Assembly: GCA_027031185.1 (NCBI GenBank)
Contig: JALVEF010000365.1
Coordinates: 1 to 9,030, forward strand
Direction of reading: 5' to 3'
Length of the DNA: 9,030 nucleotides
Source of the DNA: Saprospiraceae bacterium
Lineage (GTDB): Bacteria; Bacteroidota; Bacteroidia; Chitinophagales; Saprospiraceae
Every line of letters starts with the position of its first letter. Positions within the stretch are counted from its first letter, which is position 1. The notes under the pieces are model-generated. The model saw only the letters and a list, made by a program, of their open reading frames with translations. It had not been told where the DNA came from and searched no databases. This document shows, piece by piece, positions 1-6,053 of this stretch. A program made the translations under genes and the position numbers.

Positions 1-24
1 AGCACCCATGCCACCATGTAGCGG

Positions 25-645
25 TCAATACTCCTCATCCAGCAACTTCTCAATATCACGGATAAAGCGGTCCACATCCTTGGGATTAGTCCCGTCACAA
101 AAAGACCGGACATGACGGTTCTTGTCCACCAGAATGAGCCGGCCCGAATGGTCATAACCGCCGGGCGCGTTGGGATCTTCCTTTGCCACACTAAAATAAT
201 CATCGGCAATGCCATAAATGGCATCCTTGGATCCCGTGACGAAATGCCACTTCGACGACCGGACATGCAGTTTGTCGGCATAGCGCTTCAGCACCGGCAC
301 CGAATCATACTTGGTGTCTATGCTATGCGCGATCAGACCGACGCGGTCGTCGTGCTCAAAATGCTTGTAGATGCGAAGCATCTGGGCCGTCGTCTTGGGA
401 CAAATGGTCGGACACGAGGTAAAGAAGAAGTCCACGACATACGCCTGGCCGGCAAAGGTCGCATTGGTCACGGTCTGACTATCCTGATCCACAAAGGAAA
501 AATCCGGTATCGTGTGATACACCGTATCTCCATTGACGATTTGGGGTTCGCCCAGGATGGGCAAAGGGCGGGCATTTTCGCGCGAGCAGGACCAAAGGGC
601 CGCCATTGCGACGGCCGCCAGGCCCCACAAGATGAGCTTACTCAT
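25..645 (-). CDS. SCO1/SenC-family copper-binding lipoprotein
   Basis: Thioredoxin-fold SCO protein, 206 residues from the chosen start. Family members deliver copper to the Cu-A site of cytochrome c oxidase or act as thiol reductases on the periplasmic side of the membrane. Seen here: hydrophobic leader (residues 5-19) ending in ALWSC with Cys20 as likely lipidated cysteine; the copper motif CPTICP with Cys78 and Cys82, after the strand VVDFFFTS; and the distal ligand His166 in GGYDHSG. All three metal ligands are therefore present. The ATG at 643-645 was chosen because it places a lipoprotein signal at the very N-terminus; a frame extension to 702 adds 19 residues that lie inside the preceding gene. 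The start overlaps the stop of the upstream lipoprotein gene by 8 bp, so it is the last visible gene of the minus-strand operon. Family assignment is firm; the oxidase substrate is inferred. Confidence 0.95.
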   Translation of the reverse strand: MSKLILWGLAAVAMAALWSCSRENARPLPILGEPQIVNGDTVYHTIPDFSFVDQDSQTVTNATFAGQAYVVDFFFTSCPTICPKTTAQMLRIYKHFEHDDRVGLIAHSIDTKYDSVPVLKRYADKLHVRSSKWHFVTGSKDAIYGIADDYFSVAKEDPNAPGGYDHSGRLILVDKNRHVRSFCDGTNPKDVDRFIRDIEKLLDEEY

Positions 646-1099
646 TTCCGGTATCTTTGAGTACTTGTTTGGCGTGCTGCATGGCGTGATACATGGAGTC
701 ACTGACCGCGATGATGGCCTTTTTCTGTTTGAGCAAAAAACTTTTATACCCGGGCGACTCCTTGTCCAGTTTGCTTTCCTGTTGATGCCAGCGGTGCATC
801 CAGTCCATCATGAGATCGCCGGCCCTTTCCAACCGGTCAATTTCGGCCTGATAGCGCTGCCTGGCTTGTTCATCATCCGTCTCGGTCAGTTTGCGCTCAA
901 AAGTCGCCTTCAAGCGATTGATGTCACCCATCTTGGGCATGACCGAGTCGTGGATGGCCATTATTTCGTCACGCAAATCTTGCTTGCCGGACGCATACTG
1001 TCCCTTGGAGCCGTTTTTGCACCCCACCGCCATCAAGGCAAAAAGCCACATAATTAAGAGTGTTGTGCGCCACATGACAGTCGTTTTTCGATTATTCAT
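638..1099 (-). CDS. Small Met/His-rich helical lipoprotein
   Basis: 153 residues; I do not recognise a named function. Residues 9-26 form a signal peptide and ALMAVGC gives a lipobox with Cys27, so the mature protein should be membrane-anchored in the periplasm. The rest is strongly helical and charged, with a likely coiled coil around residues 62-95. Met and His cluster in three helical segments: H50, M54, M57; then M97, M98, M101, H102, H105; then M137, H139, M140, H142. Such clusters are compatible with Cu(I) binding, and the gene directly precedes SCO with an 8-bp overlap, which supports a shared copper or respiratory role (inference). Similar short lipoproteins beside SCO genes in Bacteroidota have, as I recall, been labelled 'viral A-type inclusion protein', a name without functional value. 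The ATG at 1097-1099 is preferred; a GTG at 1100-1102 and an ATG at 1073-1075 (just ahead of the leader) are alternatives. Confidence 0.85.
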   Translation of the reverse strand: MNNRKTTVMWRTTLLIMWLFALMAVGCKNGSKGQYASGKQDLRDEIMAIHDSVMPKMGDINRLKATFERKLTETDDEQARQRYQAEIDRLERAGDLMMDWMHRWHQQESKLDKESPGYKSFLLKQKKAIIAVSDSMYHAMQHAKQVLKDTGNE

Positions 1100-1511
1100 C
1101 ACCAGGAATCGGTGTCGGGATTTTCTTCCTCCATTGCTTTATCTGGCTACGGCGCGCCTTGGTCTGGCGGATCTTTGCCCGCACGGCATCCGGCATCTTG
1201 GTCTGTTTTCGCACGCGCGGACGTACCAACGCCTGCTCGACCAGTGCCCGCAGCCGGCGCGTGCAATCTTTCTTATTTTTCAACTGCGAGCGGAACCGAT
1301 GCGAAGATATGCACAAACCACCTGAATCGGAAATTTTTTTTGACAAGCGGCGGAGGAGCCAGGCCTTTTCAGCACCTTCCATCGCCTGCGATCTCCCGGG
1401 ATACCAGCAAGCCGTCACCTTCGTTTGCCGGCGATTCACATGCTGTCCGCCCGCTCCGCTACCTGTAGCGGCTGAATAGACTATCTCCGACAAGAATCGC
1501 TCCCAATTCAT
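1092..1511 (-). CDS. arfB: ArfB, peptidyl-tRNA hydrolase for ribosome rescue
   Basis: 139-residue class-I release-factor-like protein (ArfB/YaeJ, ICT1 family) that hydrolyses peptidyl-tRNA on ribosomes stalled without a stop codon. The catalytic GGQ is at residues 21-23 within GSGAGGQHVNRRQTKV, matching the family's GAGGQHVN context. No codon-recognition domain is present, as expected. The C-terminus (about residues 92-135) is very basic, with KARRSQIKQWRKK, the tail that enters the empty mRNA channel in characterised ArfB. Length fits the usual 130-140. The ATG at 1509-1511 leaves only a few residues before the beta-strand leading to GGQ, normal for the family; no strong ribosome-binding site is visible. 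It lies 79 bp after the helix-hairpin-helix gene; that spacer holds only a GCCCGGGC palindrome and a weak 6-bp stem (1528-1533/1545-1550). It overlaps the downstream lipoprotein gene by 8 bp, probably coupling their translation. Confidence 0.95.
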   Translation of the reverse strand: MNWERFLSEIVYSAATGSGAGGQHVNRRQTKVTACWYPGRSQAMEGAEKAWLLRRLSKKISDSGGLCISSHRFRSQLKNKKDCTRRLRALVEQALVRPRVRKQTKMPDAVRAKIRQTKARRSQIKQWRKKIPTPIPGDE

Positions 1512-1590
1512 TGTGGTCCATTACGGCCCGGGCACACCCACGCGGCCCGGCTACTTCTAATACAATTGCCAACCCAAAATGTTGGTCTCG

Positions 1591-3696
1591 TCAAAACAAA
1601 TACCGCACCTGCACCGCAAAGTCCCGCCGGAAAGGCGCCTCAATGCGATCATTGCCGGAGCCAAAGTCATCGCGATCATACAGCCGGGTCAAAGCCAGCC
1701 GCGCTTCCCACGTCCACGCCGGCACCGGTCTATAACGCAAATTGATATACGTACGCACCCCCACCCGGTAATAGACCGGTATGGTGAAAGTATGCAGCAA
1801 GTCATTTTCATAAGCATAAATCCCCGAAGCATACGAATCCGTGTGAAAATACGCCACCCGGGCCGTAAGCGACAGCGCTCGCTCCCACGGTTTGAAGATT
1901 AGGTCCTGATACAGGAGAAAGCCCCGCTCGCGATCGCCATCCGGCGTGCGCACAAAAGACCACTCCGCCCGCGTCCGCCACTCCACACCCCGGGCCGTAC
2001 GCTTGGCCAAATGGATGCGATACCGACGCAAAATGCGCGCTCCCAACGGCCGGACCGCAACCGCGACCGACCGAAGGTCGGCAAACTTTATCTCTTGTCT
2101 CCACTGCGCATAGACCTCCAGATTGCGTCGAAGTTTGTAGCGCACCCGCACCAACGATTCCGCCCCGTCTGACGGCGCCGTCGCCCCGAAGCGAAGCCAC
2201 GGATGCCGCCATATATCCTGATACACCGCTATCAACCACGGTCGCGACGGGCGCAGCTGCAGCCCGAGATACAGTCCCGTCTCATTGACCGCACCCGAAG
2301 ACTCGGCAAACGGCGCAGCATGCAGTGTCTGATACGATTTGGGAAAGTGCCGGAACAACACCGCCAGATCCGCCTGCGGCGTCAGCGCCGACAGCATACC
2401 CGCCACATGAGCGGTGGTACCCGCACGGTCCACGGCCGACTCACCAAATAAAAAGACACCCGGCAAATTCACCGCATAATCCACACTCGTATTCCACAGC
2501 CGGTCCCCCGCAAAGAGAAAGCGATTGTAGGGCTTTGGCCGCCGGCGGATAGGCTGGCTAAACCGCTCATAAACGGTCTGAATCCCCACCTCCCACAGGC
2601 GTGCCGTGTGATGCAGGGACAGGCCCCCCAAATCCGCCCGCAAGCGGTTTTTGTTGCGCAGCTCCGATTCCGTGCGATGCAGGCCCGACCGGATCAAGCC
2701 GCTCACCGCCGGGCGGGTGGCGCGATCCGTAGTATCCGGTTCCACCGGCGAGGCATCATTGCGCCGACGAGACACAAAGCCCGTCACTGTCCACCCCGGA
2801 CGGAGACGGATGGTAGTGGCCGCCCCTCGCAAGAACTGAAACTCGCGCACCGAAGCAAAGGGGCGCAGTACGGGCGCGCTCCGCCGGATACCCGTCACCA
2901 ACGCACTCTTGCCCGGAGCAAAACCGGAATAATAGATCAAGCCCTGACCGAGATTGAGCTGGTAGTCCCCCAGGGCTACCGTCTGTACCACGGGATGAAG
3001 GCCCGTTACAAAGAAATGTCCCGAGTAAAAGTCAAAGCCGGCCCGGTTGGGGCCGGAGAAAAAGGGCTCGCCCGCGTCCTTTTCAGCCGTCAGCCCAAAG
3101 CTCATTTTGTTGGTATACACATAGCGGTAGCGTACATAAAAGCCATCCGGGCTACCGCGATAAACCGGTCCCACGCTGTCCGAGCGGGGCAAGTATCCTT
3201 TGGAGAGTGAGATTGCGCGCTTCCAGCGCGCGAGGAGGCTGTGGCGGCCTTTGGCAAACAGGTCGTGGCGTGACAGATGAAAGTCCCGGTAGTCCGATGT
3301 GACAGTGACCAGAGGACGGATGCGCCTGATCGTCTCCACATCAAATCCCGGCACCGCCTGAAGCTCATAGATCGAGATGAGCGGCCCCAGTCGTTCGCGA
3401 TAGCGAATAAGCTGCCGGATTTGCAAGTCGTTCAGTACCACCAATGAAGCCAGTTCATTGGCAGAAGCCCGATTGAGATCAAGCGGCTGGCGCCGGTAGC
3501 TTTCCAGGATTTCGAGCCATTCGGTGCGCTCCAAGCCTTCGGTCTCCACCGATTCAGCGGCCTGTTCCATCAAATCGTTCAGTTCGGAATCCAAGCTGTC
3601 GGTAATTTGTGCGCCCGCACAAATTACCGACAGCGCCACGAGCCACCAGACAAGAAAGACTCGCTTCCTCGAAAGCCATGAAATAAAATGCCACAT
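1591..3696 (-). CDS. Helix-hairpin-helix protein with C-terminal beta-barrel-like region
   Basis: 701 residues from the chosen ATG (3694-3696). The N-terminus is a signal peptide: basic SRKR, a hydrophobic run, then CAGA|Q as likely cleavage site. Residues about 72-132 carry two ComEA-like helix-hairpin-helix repeats (LDLNRASANELASL, then YELQAVPGFDVETIRRIRPLV), normally a DNA-binding or protein-interaction fold. The remaining ~560 residues are rich in alternating aromatic and polar strands, contain the motif ALGDYQLNLGQGL followed by YYSGFAPGKS, and end VQVRYLF with a terminal Phe, as outer-membrane beta-barrels do. I know this architecture as an uncharacterised Bacteroidota family annotated as helix-hairpin-helix or competence-like. 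Location in the outer membrane with the HhH part in the periplasm is inferred; DNA uptake is possible but unproven. ATGs at 3708 and a frame extension to 3723 would only add residues before the signal peptide. It heads the minus-strand operon; the repeat array starts 116 bp upstream of its start. Confidence 0.88.
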   Translation of the reverse strand: MWHFISWLSRKRVFLVWWLVALSVICAGAQITDSLDSELNDLMEQAAESVETEGLERTEWLEILESYRRQPLDLNRASANELASLVVLNDLQIRQLIRYRERLGPLISIYELQAVPGFDVETIRRIRPLVTVTSDYRDFHLSRHDLFAKGRHSLLARWKRAISLSKGYLPRSDSVGPVYRGSPDGFYVRYRYVYTNKMSFGLTAEKDAGEPFFSGPNRAGFDFYSGHFFVTGLHPVVQTVALGDYQLNLGQGLIYYSGFAPGKSALVTGIRRSAPVLRPFASVREFQFLRGAATTIRLRPGWTVTGFVSRRRNDASPVEPDTTDRATRPAVSGLIRSGLHRTESELRNKNRLRADLGGLSLHHTARLWEVGIQTVYERFSQPIRRRPKPYNRFLFAGDRLWNTSVDYAVNLPGVFLFGESAVDRAGTTAHVAGMLSALTPQADLAVLFRHFPKSYQTLHAAPFAESSGAVNETGLYLGLQLRPSRPWLIAVYQDIWRHPWLRFGATAPSDGAESLVRVRYKLRRNLEVYAQWRQEIKFADLRSVAVAVRPLGARILRRYRIHLAKRTARGVEWRTRAEWSFVRTPDGDRERGFLLYQDLIFKPWERALSLTARVAYFHTDSYASGIYAYENDLLHTFTIPVYYRVGVRTYINLRYRPVPAWTWEARLALTRLYDRDDFGSGNDRIEAPFRRDFAVQVRYLF

Positions 3697-3812
3697 AATA
3701 TACCACATTACCGGGCCGCACAATATAATAACAATTGTAACTATGGGCCTATTCTGAAAAATGCGCTGCGGGAGTGTGTGCCAAATTTTCCTCTGCCTGG
3801 TTTTTGGTGATT

Positions 3813-3932
3813 GAAGAATTGAAGAATTGAAGAATCGAAGAATTGAAGAATCGAAAAACCGAAAAACCGAAGAACCGAAGAACCGAAGAATTGAAGAATT
3901 GAAGAATTGAAGAATCGAAGAATTGCAAAACC
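3813..3932. repeat. 15-unit tandem array of the octamer GAAGAAYY
   Basis: Fifteen consecutive 8-bp units without any indel. Variants are GAAGAATT (units 1, 2, 4, 10, 11, 12, 14), GAAGAATC (3, 5, 13), GAAAAACC (6, 7), GAAGAACC (8, 9) and the diverged end unit GCAAAACC (15). The order T,T,C,T in units 1-4 recurs in units 11-14, and units 6-7 and 8-9 are identical pairs, the pattern expected from slippage and segmental duplication. The array is not coding: TTGA contains TGA, and because 8 is not a multiple of 3 every plus-strand frame is soon closed. It sits 116 bp from the start of the minus-strand gene and 184 bp from the PASTA start. Confidence 0.97.
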
Positions 3933-3944
3933 GTTCCTACCCTA

Positions 3945-3961
3945 TCAACGCGAAGCGTTGA
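3945..3961. repeat. Small perfect hairpin after the octamer array
   Basis: TCAACGC and GCGTTGA form a perfect 7-bp stem around a GAA loop. No T-run follows on either strand, so it does not look like an intrinsic terminator. It lies between the octamer array and the shared 36-bp module; its role is unknown. Confidence 0.6.
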
Positions 3962-3977
3962 GTCCGTTTACCTTTGA

Positions 3978-4013
3978 CCTTGGACCTTGGACCATCAAAT
4001 CGTAAGTGCGGGG
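3978..4013 (+). repeat. Dispersed 36-bp module, copy A
   Basis: This 36-bp segment matches 5726-5761 at 32 of 36 positions by hand alignment. It begins with a 7-bp direct repeat (CCTTGGA then CCTTGGACC), continues with ACCATCAAA and ends in the core GTAAGTGCGGGG (4002-4013). The core's GTG is what extends the PASTA reading frame upstream to 4006. The element is non-coding in both places and lies in a divergent intergenic region each time. Confidence 0.9.
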
Positions 4014-4116
4014 AACAACAGGAGCGCTAATTGTCACTTTTTGGGCCAAAAGCTACTATTTTCGATCGGATCGCCTTACTTTCGCCTTCGCAAACAGAGA
4101 AAACGACCATCCCGGT

Positions 4117-4968
4117 ATGAATCTCAAAGAGCGCATCTTACATGCCCGAATCACCCGGCGCCTCCTGCACTATGCCAAGCATGTGTACTACATGTTTCAA
4201 AGCCCCTATTTCCTCAAACACCTCGCCGGCATATTGGTCTTTCTGGGCATCATCATCGGGGGGAGTTTGATTTGGTTGAATGTGTACACCCACCACGGTG
4301 AAAAAATCGAAGTACCGGATTTCAGCGGATTAAAACTGGAACAAGCCCGCCGCCTGGCCCAAAGCAAGGATATCCAATTGATGGTCACTGATTCGACCTA
4401 TATCGCCGAAAAGCCGCCGGGCATCGTACTGAGACAAAATCCCCGGGCCCGTGCCTTCGTCAAAGAAGGCCGCAAAATTTATCTGACCGTCACCAAGCGG
4501 CAAGCAGATTTGGTGACCCTGCCCAAACTCTGGGGCAATACGGAAAACTACCGGCAGTATGCCAAAAAACTCCAACGCCTGGGCATCCACAGCAAAATCG
4601 TCAAAGAAGTATATGACCGCCGCCTGATGCCGGGCACTATACTGAAAGTCTTTTACCGGTCCAAAGATGTCTCCAAAAAAATCAACAAAGACATGCAAGT
4701 GCCCGTAGGCGCTACCATCGGCTTTATCATCAGTAAGCGCGGTACCACTACGGTCGCCGTCCCTGACCTGCGGTGTGTCTCCAAAGACGATGCCGAATTT
4801 CTCCTCGAAGTGGCCGAACTCCGCACCGGACAAGTCAAGCGCAAGGCCAGTACAAACACGGCTGGTCTGGTGGTCATCGCCCAAAAGCCAAAGCCCGGCA
4901 CCAAAACGGCACGCAACAGCCTCGTGGACATCACCCTCGGCACAAAAAAAGAAGGCCACTGCCAGTAA
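4117..4968 (+). CDS. Membrane-anchored PASTA-domain protein (three PASTA repeats, no kinase)
   Basis: 283 residues. A basic cytoplasmic N-terminus (1-35, with RITRR) is followed by one membrane helix at about 36-55 (HLAGILVFLGIIIGGSLIWL), then three PASTA-like repeats outside: about 62-127 (starts IEVPDFSGL), 131-207 (VTLPKLWG, longer and less canonical) and 212-276 (VAVPDLRC). Each ends in the usual IxLTVT or VDITLG strand. PASTA domains bind uncross-linked peptidoglycan and occur in Ser/Thr kinases and penicillin-binding proteins; here neither catalytic domain is present, which is usual for this Bacteroidota family. A structural or sensing role at the cell wall is inferred. The ATG at 4117 is chosen because it gives a compact cytoplasmic segment; the frame runs back to a GTG at 4006 inside a repeat. 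No clear Shine-Dalgarno is present. It converges on the SPOR gene with 6 bp between stops. Confidence 0.92.
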   Translation: MNLKERILHARITRRLLHYAKHVYYMFQSPYFLKHLAGILVFLGIIIGGSLIWLNVYTHHGEKIEVPDFSGLKLEQARRLAQSKDIQLMVTDSTYIAEKPPGIVLRQNPRARAFVKEGRKIYLTVTKRQADLVTLPKLWGNTENYRQYAKKLQRLGIHSKIVKEVYDRRLMPGTILKVFYRSKDVSKKINKDMQVPVGATIGFIISKRGTTTVAVPDLRCVSKDDAEFLLEVAELRTGQVKRKASTNTAGLVVIAQKPKPGTKTARNSLVDITLGTKKEGHCQ

Positions 4969-4974
4969 ATCATC

Positions 4975-5598
4975 TCACCGGCGCCGGTGCACAAGGCTCT
5001 TAATCCCTTTGGCGCGAAGACGGCTTACCGCCTTTTGGGCCTTGTCGCGCGAAGAAGTGCGCAGGGCACAGACTGCATGGTAGGGAGAGTTGTCAAACTG
5101 AACGATCTCGGCGTCCGTAAAGCCGGCCAGGACGACCTTTTCCAGTCGGCGTCGCGCATTGTCCAGCGAAGCAAAAGAACCGGCTATTACCATATACTGA
5201 CCTTCCGCGGACGGCGTACCCGGGTTTAATACGTGGTCGTCCTGATCATCGTCAGATAAATCATCTCCCGCACCCGATGCCTCGTCATCAGCAGCATCGG
5301 TGTCAAAGTCCTCCGGCACTTCCGGTTCATCGAATCCTTCCTCCTCCGTGTCATCCAACGCGCTATCCTGACTATCAATAATTTCATCCAACACAGCCTC
5401 ATCGGGCTCGTCCTTTGGGTGCTTCACTTGCAATGCGCGATCCACTTCGTCACCCGCGGCGCCTTTCTCCTGCTTGCACGCACGGATGATGATAGACAAG
5501 CCGGCTGCCATCAACAACAACGCCAGGCCTATCAAGAGCCATTGACGCAATGCCCGCGATGTCCCACCGGGCCGGTTGGTTGGTGTGGTGTCGGTCAT
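4975..5598 (-). CDS. Single-pass SPOR-domain protein with hyperacidic linker
   Basis: 207 residues, type II membrane topology. Residues 19-38 form one membrane helix (WLLIGLALLLMAAGLSIIIR) after a short cytoplasmic tail. Residues about 47-128 are a low-complexity acidic linker, very rich in Asp and Glu. Residues about 132-207 form a SPOR domain: QYMVIAGSFASLDNARRRLEKV opens it, then GFTDAEIVQ, YHAVCALRTSSRDKAQKAVSRLR and a basic end SLVHRRR. SPOR domains bind glycan strands lacking stem peptides and bring proteins to division septa or sites of wall turnover; that role is inferred here. The ATG at 5596-5598 is well supported by an AAGGAG ribosome-binding site 5 nt upstream and a -7 box further up. 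The gene converges on the PASTA gene, another wall-binding membrane protein. Confidence 0.92.
   Translation of the reverse strand: MTDTTPTNRPGGTSRALRQWLLIGLALLLMAAGLSIIIRACKQEKGAAGDEVDRALQVKHPKDEPDEAVLDEIIDSQDSALDDTEEEGFDEPEVPEDFDTDAADDEASGAGDDLSDDDQDDHVLNPGTPSAEGQYMVIAGSFASLDNARRRLEKVVLAGFTDAEIVQFDNSPYHAVCALRTSSRDKAQKAVSRLRAKGIKSLVHRRR
4976..4989. repeat. 14-bp perfect palindrome at the PASTA/SPOR convergence
   Basis: CACCGGC followed by GCCGGTG is its own reverse complement and overlaps the last codons and stop of the SPOR gene, 8 bp past the PASTA stop. With no loop and no T-run it is a weak terminator candidate at best; it could instead be a protein-binding site or chance in GC-rich code. 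Confidence 0.5.
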
Positions 5599-5603
5599 AG
5601 TTA

Positions 5604-5609
5604 CTCCTT
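5604..5609 (-). promoter_or_regulatory. Ribosome-binding site of the SPOR gene
   Basis: AAGGAG on the minus strand, 5 nt before the ATG. It is the clearest Shine-Dalgarno site in the window and fixes the SPOR start. Confidence 0.75.
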
Positions 5610-5633
5610 GTTGTTAGGCTTGTACCGCGCCGG

Positions 5634-5641
5634 CAAAAATA
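5634..5641 (-). promoter_or_regulatory. Bacteroidota-type -7 box upstream of the SPOR gene
   Basis: The minus strand reads TATTTTTG, an exact match to TAnnTTTG. It lies 35 nt before the ATG, leaving room for a ~30-nt leader containing the ribosome-binding site. I see no TTTG at the -33 position, so the call rests on the -7 box and its placement. Confidence 0.5.
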
Positions 5642-5725
5642 ACGAAATAAATGATGTGTAGTAACTGTTTAGGTACCCGCTGTTTTTGCATTAAAATGCC
5701 CTTTTTGCCCTGATGCTTCCAAGTA

Positions 5726-5761
5726 CCCTGGACCTTGGACCATCAAACAGTCAGTGCGGGG
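5726..5761 (+). repeat. Dispersed 36-bp module, copy B
   Basis: Matches 3978-4013 at 32 of 36 positions: CTGGACCTTGGACCATCAAA, then the core GTCAGTGCGGGG (5750-5761). Here the core directly abuts the second octamer array, whereas in copy A the octamer array lies 45 bp to the other side. Confidence 0.9.
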
Positions 5762-5833
5762 CCGCTATTCCGTTAAACCGATATACCGTTAAACCATTAA
5801 ACCACTATACCGCTATAACACTATACCGTCCCG
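5762..5833. repeat. Degenerate tandem array of octamers, CCNNTAWA type
   Basis: Nine consecutive 8-bp units: CCGCTATT, CCGTTAAA, CCGATATA, CCGTTAAA, CCATTAAA, CCACTATA, CCGCTATA, ACACTATA and a diverged last unit CCGTCCCG. The period equals that of the array at 3813-3932, but the unit sequence is unrelated. The array is bracketed by GTCAGTGCGGG (5750-5760) and its near reverse complement CCCGCACTTAC (5830-5840). Confidence 0.85.
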
Positions 5834-5933
5834 CACTTACTTGCCCCAAAAGCGGAGAAAATAACTTACATCAAGCAAAAAGCATAAGCGGGAAGGGGCA
5901 AAGCCAAAATTAGGCAAAGCAAGTAAGTGCGGG
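5830..5933. repeat. 104-bp element with perfect 15-bp inverted ends
   Basis: CCCGCACTTACTTGC at 5830-5844 is the exact reverse complement of GCAAGTAAGTGCGGG at 5919-5933. Between the arms are 74 bp that include the direct repeat GGCAAAGC (5897-5904, 5913-5920). No transposase is encoded. Size and ends resemble a miniature inverted-repeat element, but no convincing target-site duplication flanks it: CCGT sits beside the left arm and GCCGT beside the right, off by one base. A large folded RNA or protein-binding repeat is equally possible. Confidence 0.8.
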
Positions 5934-6045
5934 GCCGTTTTTTGCCGGAGTTTTTGGAGTAAGCTCAACAATGCAATGGAAAACAAGTTGTTAGGGTTGG
6001 TTCGACGCCAGGCATTCAACGCGCCGAACGCGCATATAATTTGGC

Positions 6046-6053
6046 TACCTTTG
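6046..6053 (+). promoter_or_regulatory. -7 box immediately before the helicase start
   Basis: TACCTTTG is an exact TAnnTTTG box. It ends 5 nt before the ATG at 6059, so a start of transcription at the usual distance would fall on or next to the start codon. A matching -33 TTTG is not evident. If real, the helicase mRNA is leaderless or nearly so. Confidence 0.5.

Larger units (their letters stand above)
3697..4116. other. Divergent intergenic region with repeat array
   Basis: 420 bp separate the divergent helix-hairpin-helix and PASTA genes, and I see no gene in them. Contents in order: an AT-rich stretch at about 3720-3745 with the palindrome ACAATTGT, the likely promoter zone of the minus-strand gene; the octamer array 3813-3932; a 7-bp stem hairpin 3945-3961; the shared repeat module 3978-4013; and a stretch leading into the PASTA gene that holds two degenerate -7-like boxes, TATTTTCG (4057-4064) and TACTTTCG (4077-4084). 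Neither box has a TTTG partner at the right spacing, so I do not call a promoter. The open frame upstream of the PASTA ATG, reaching back to a GTG at 4006, lies partly in repeat sequence and shows no protein character. Confidence 0.75.

Noticed and set aside
1..17. Possible next operon gene starting ATG at 15-17 on the minus strand, 7 bp after the SCO stop
   Set aside because: Only five codons are visible, so it cannot be told from chance.
646..702. N-terminal extension of the SCO protein by 19 residues
   Set aside because: It would bury the lipoprotein signal and lies wholly within the upstream lipoprotein gene.
3813..3932. CRISPR array
   Set aside because: Units are 8 bp and contiguous, without spacers, and no cas gene is present.
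3976..3994. Short GGACCTT direct repeat as an operator
   Set aside because: It belongs to the dispersed module found again at 5726-5761, so it is not specific to the PASTA promoter.
4006..4116. Longer PASTA protein starting at the GTG at 4006
   Set aside because: The GTG belongs to the dispersed GTAAGTGCGGGG core, and the added 37 residues have no protein-like features; the ATG at 4117 gives a normal N-terminus.
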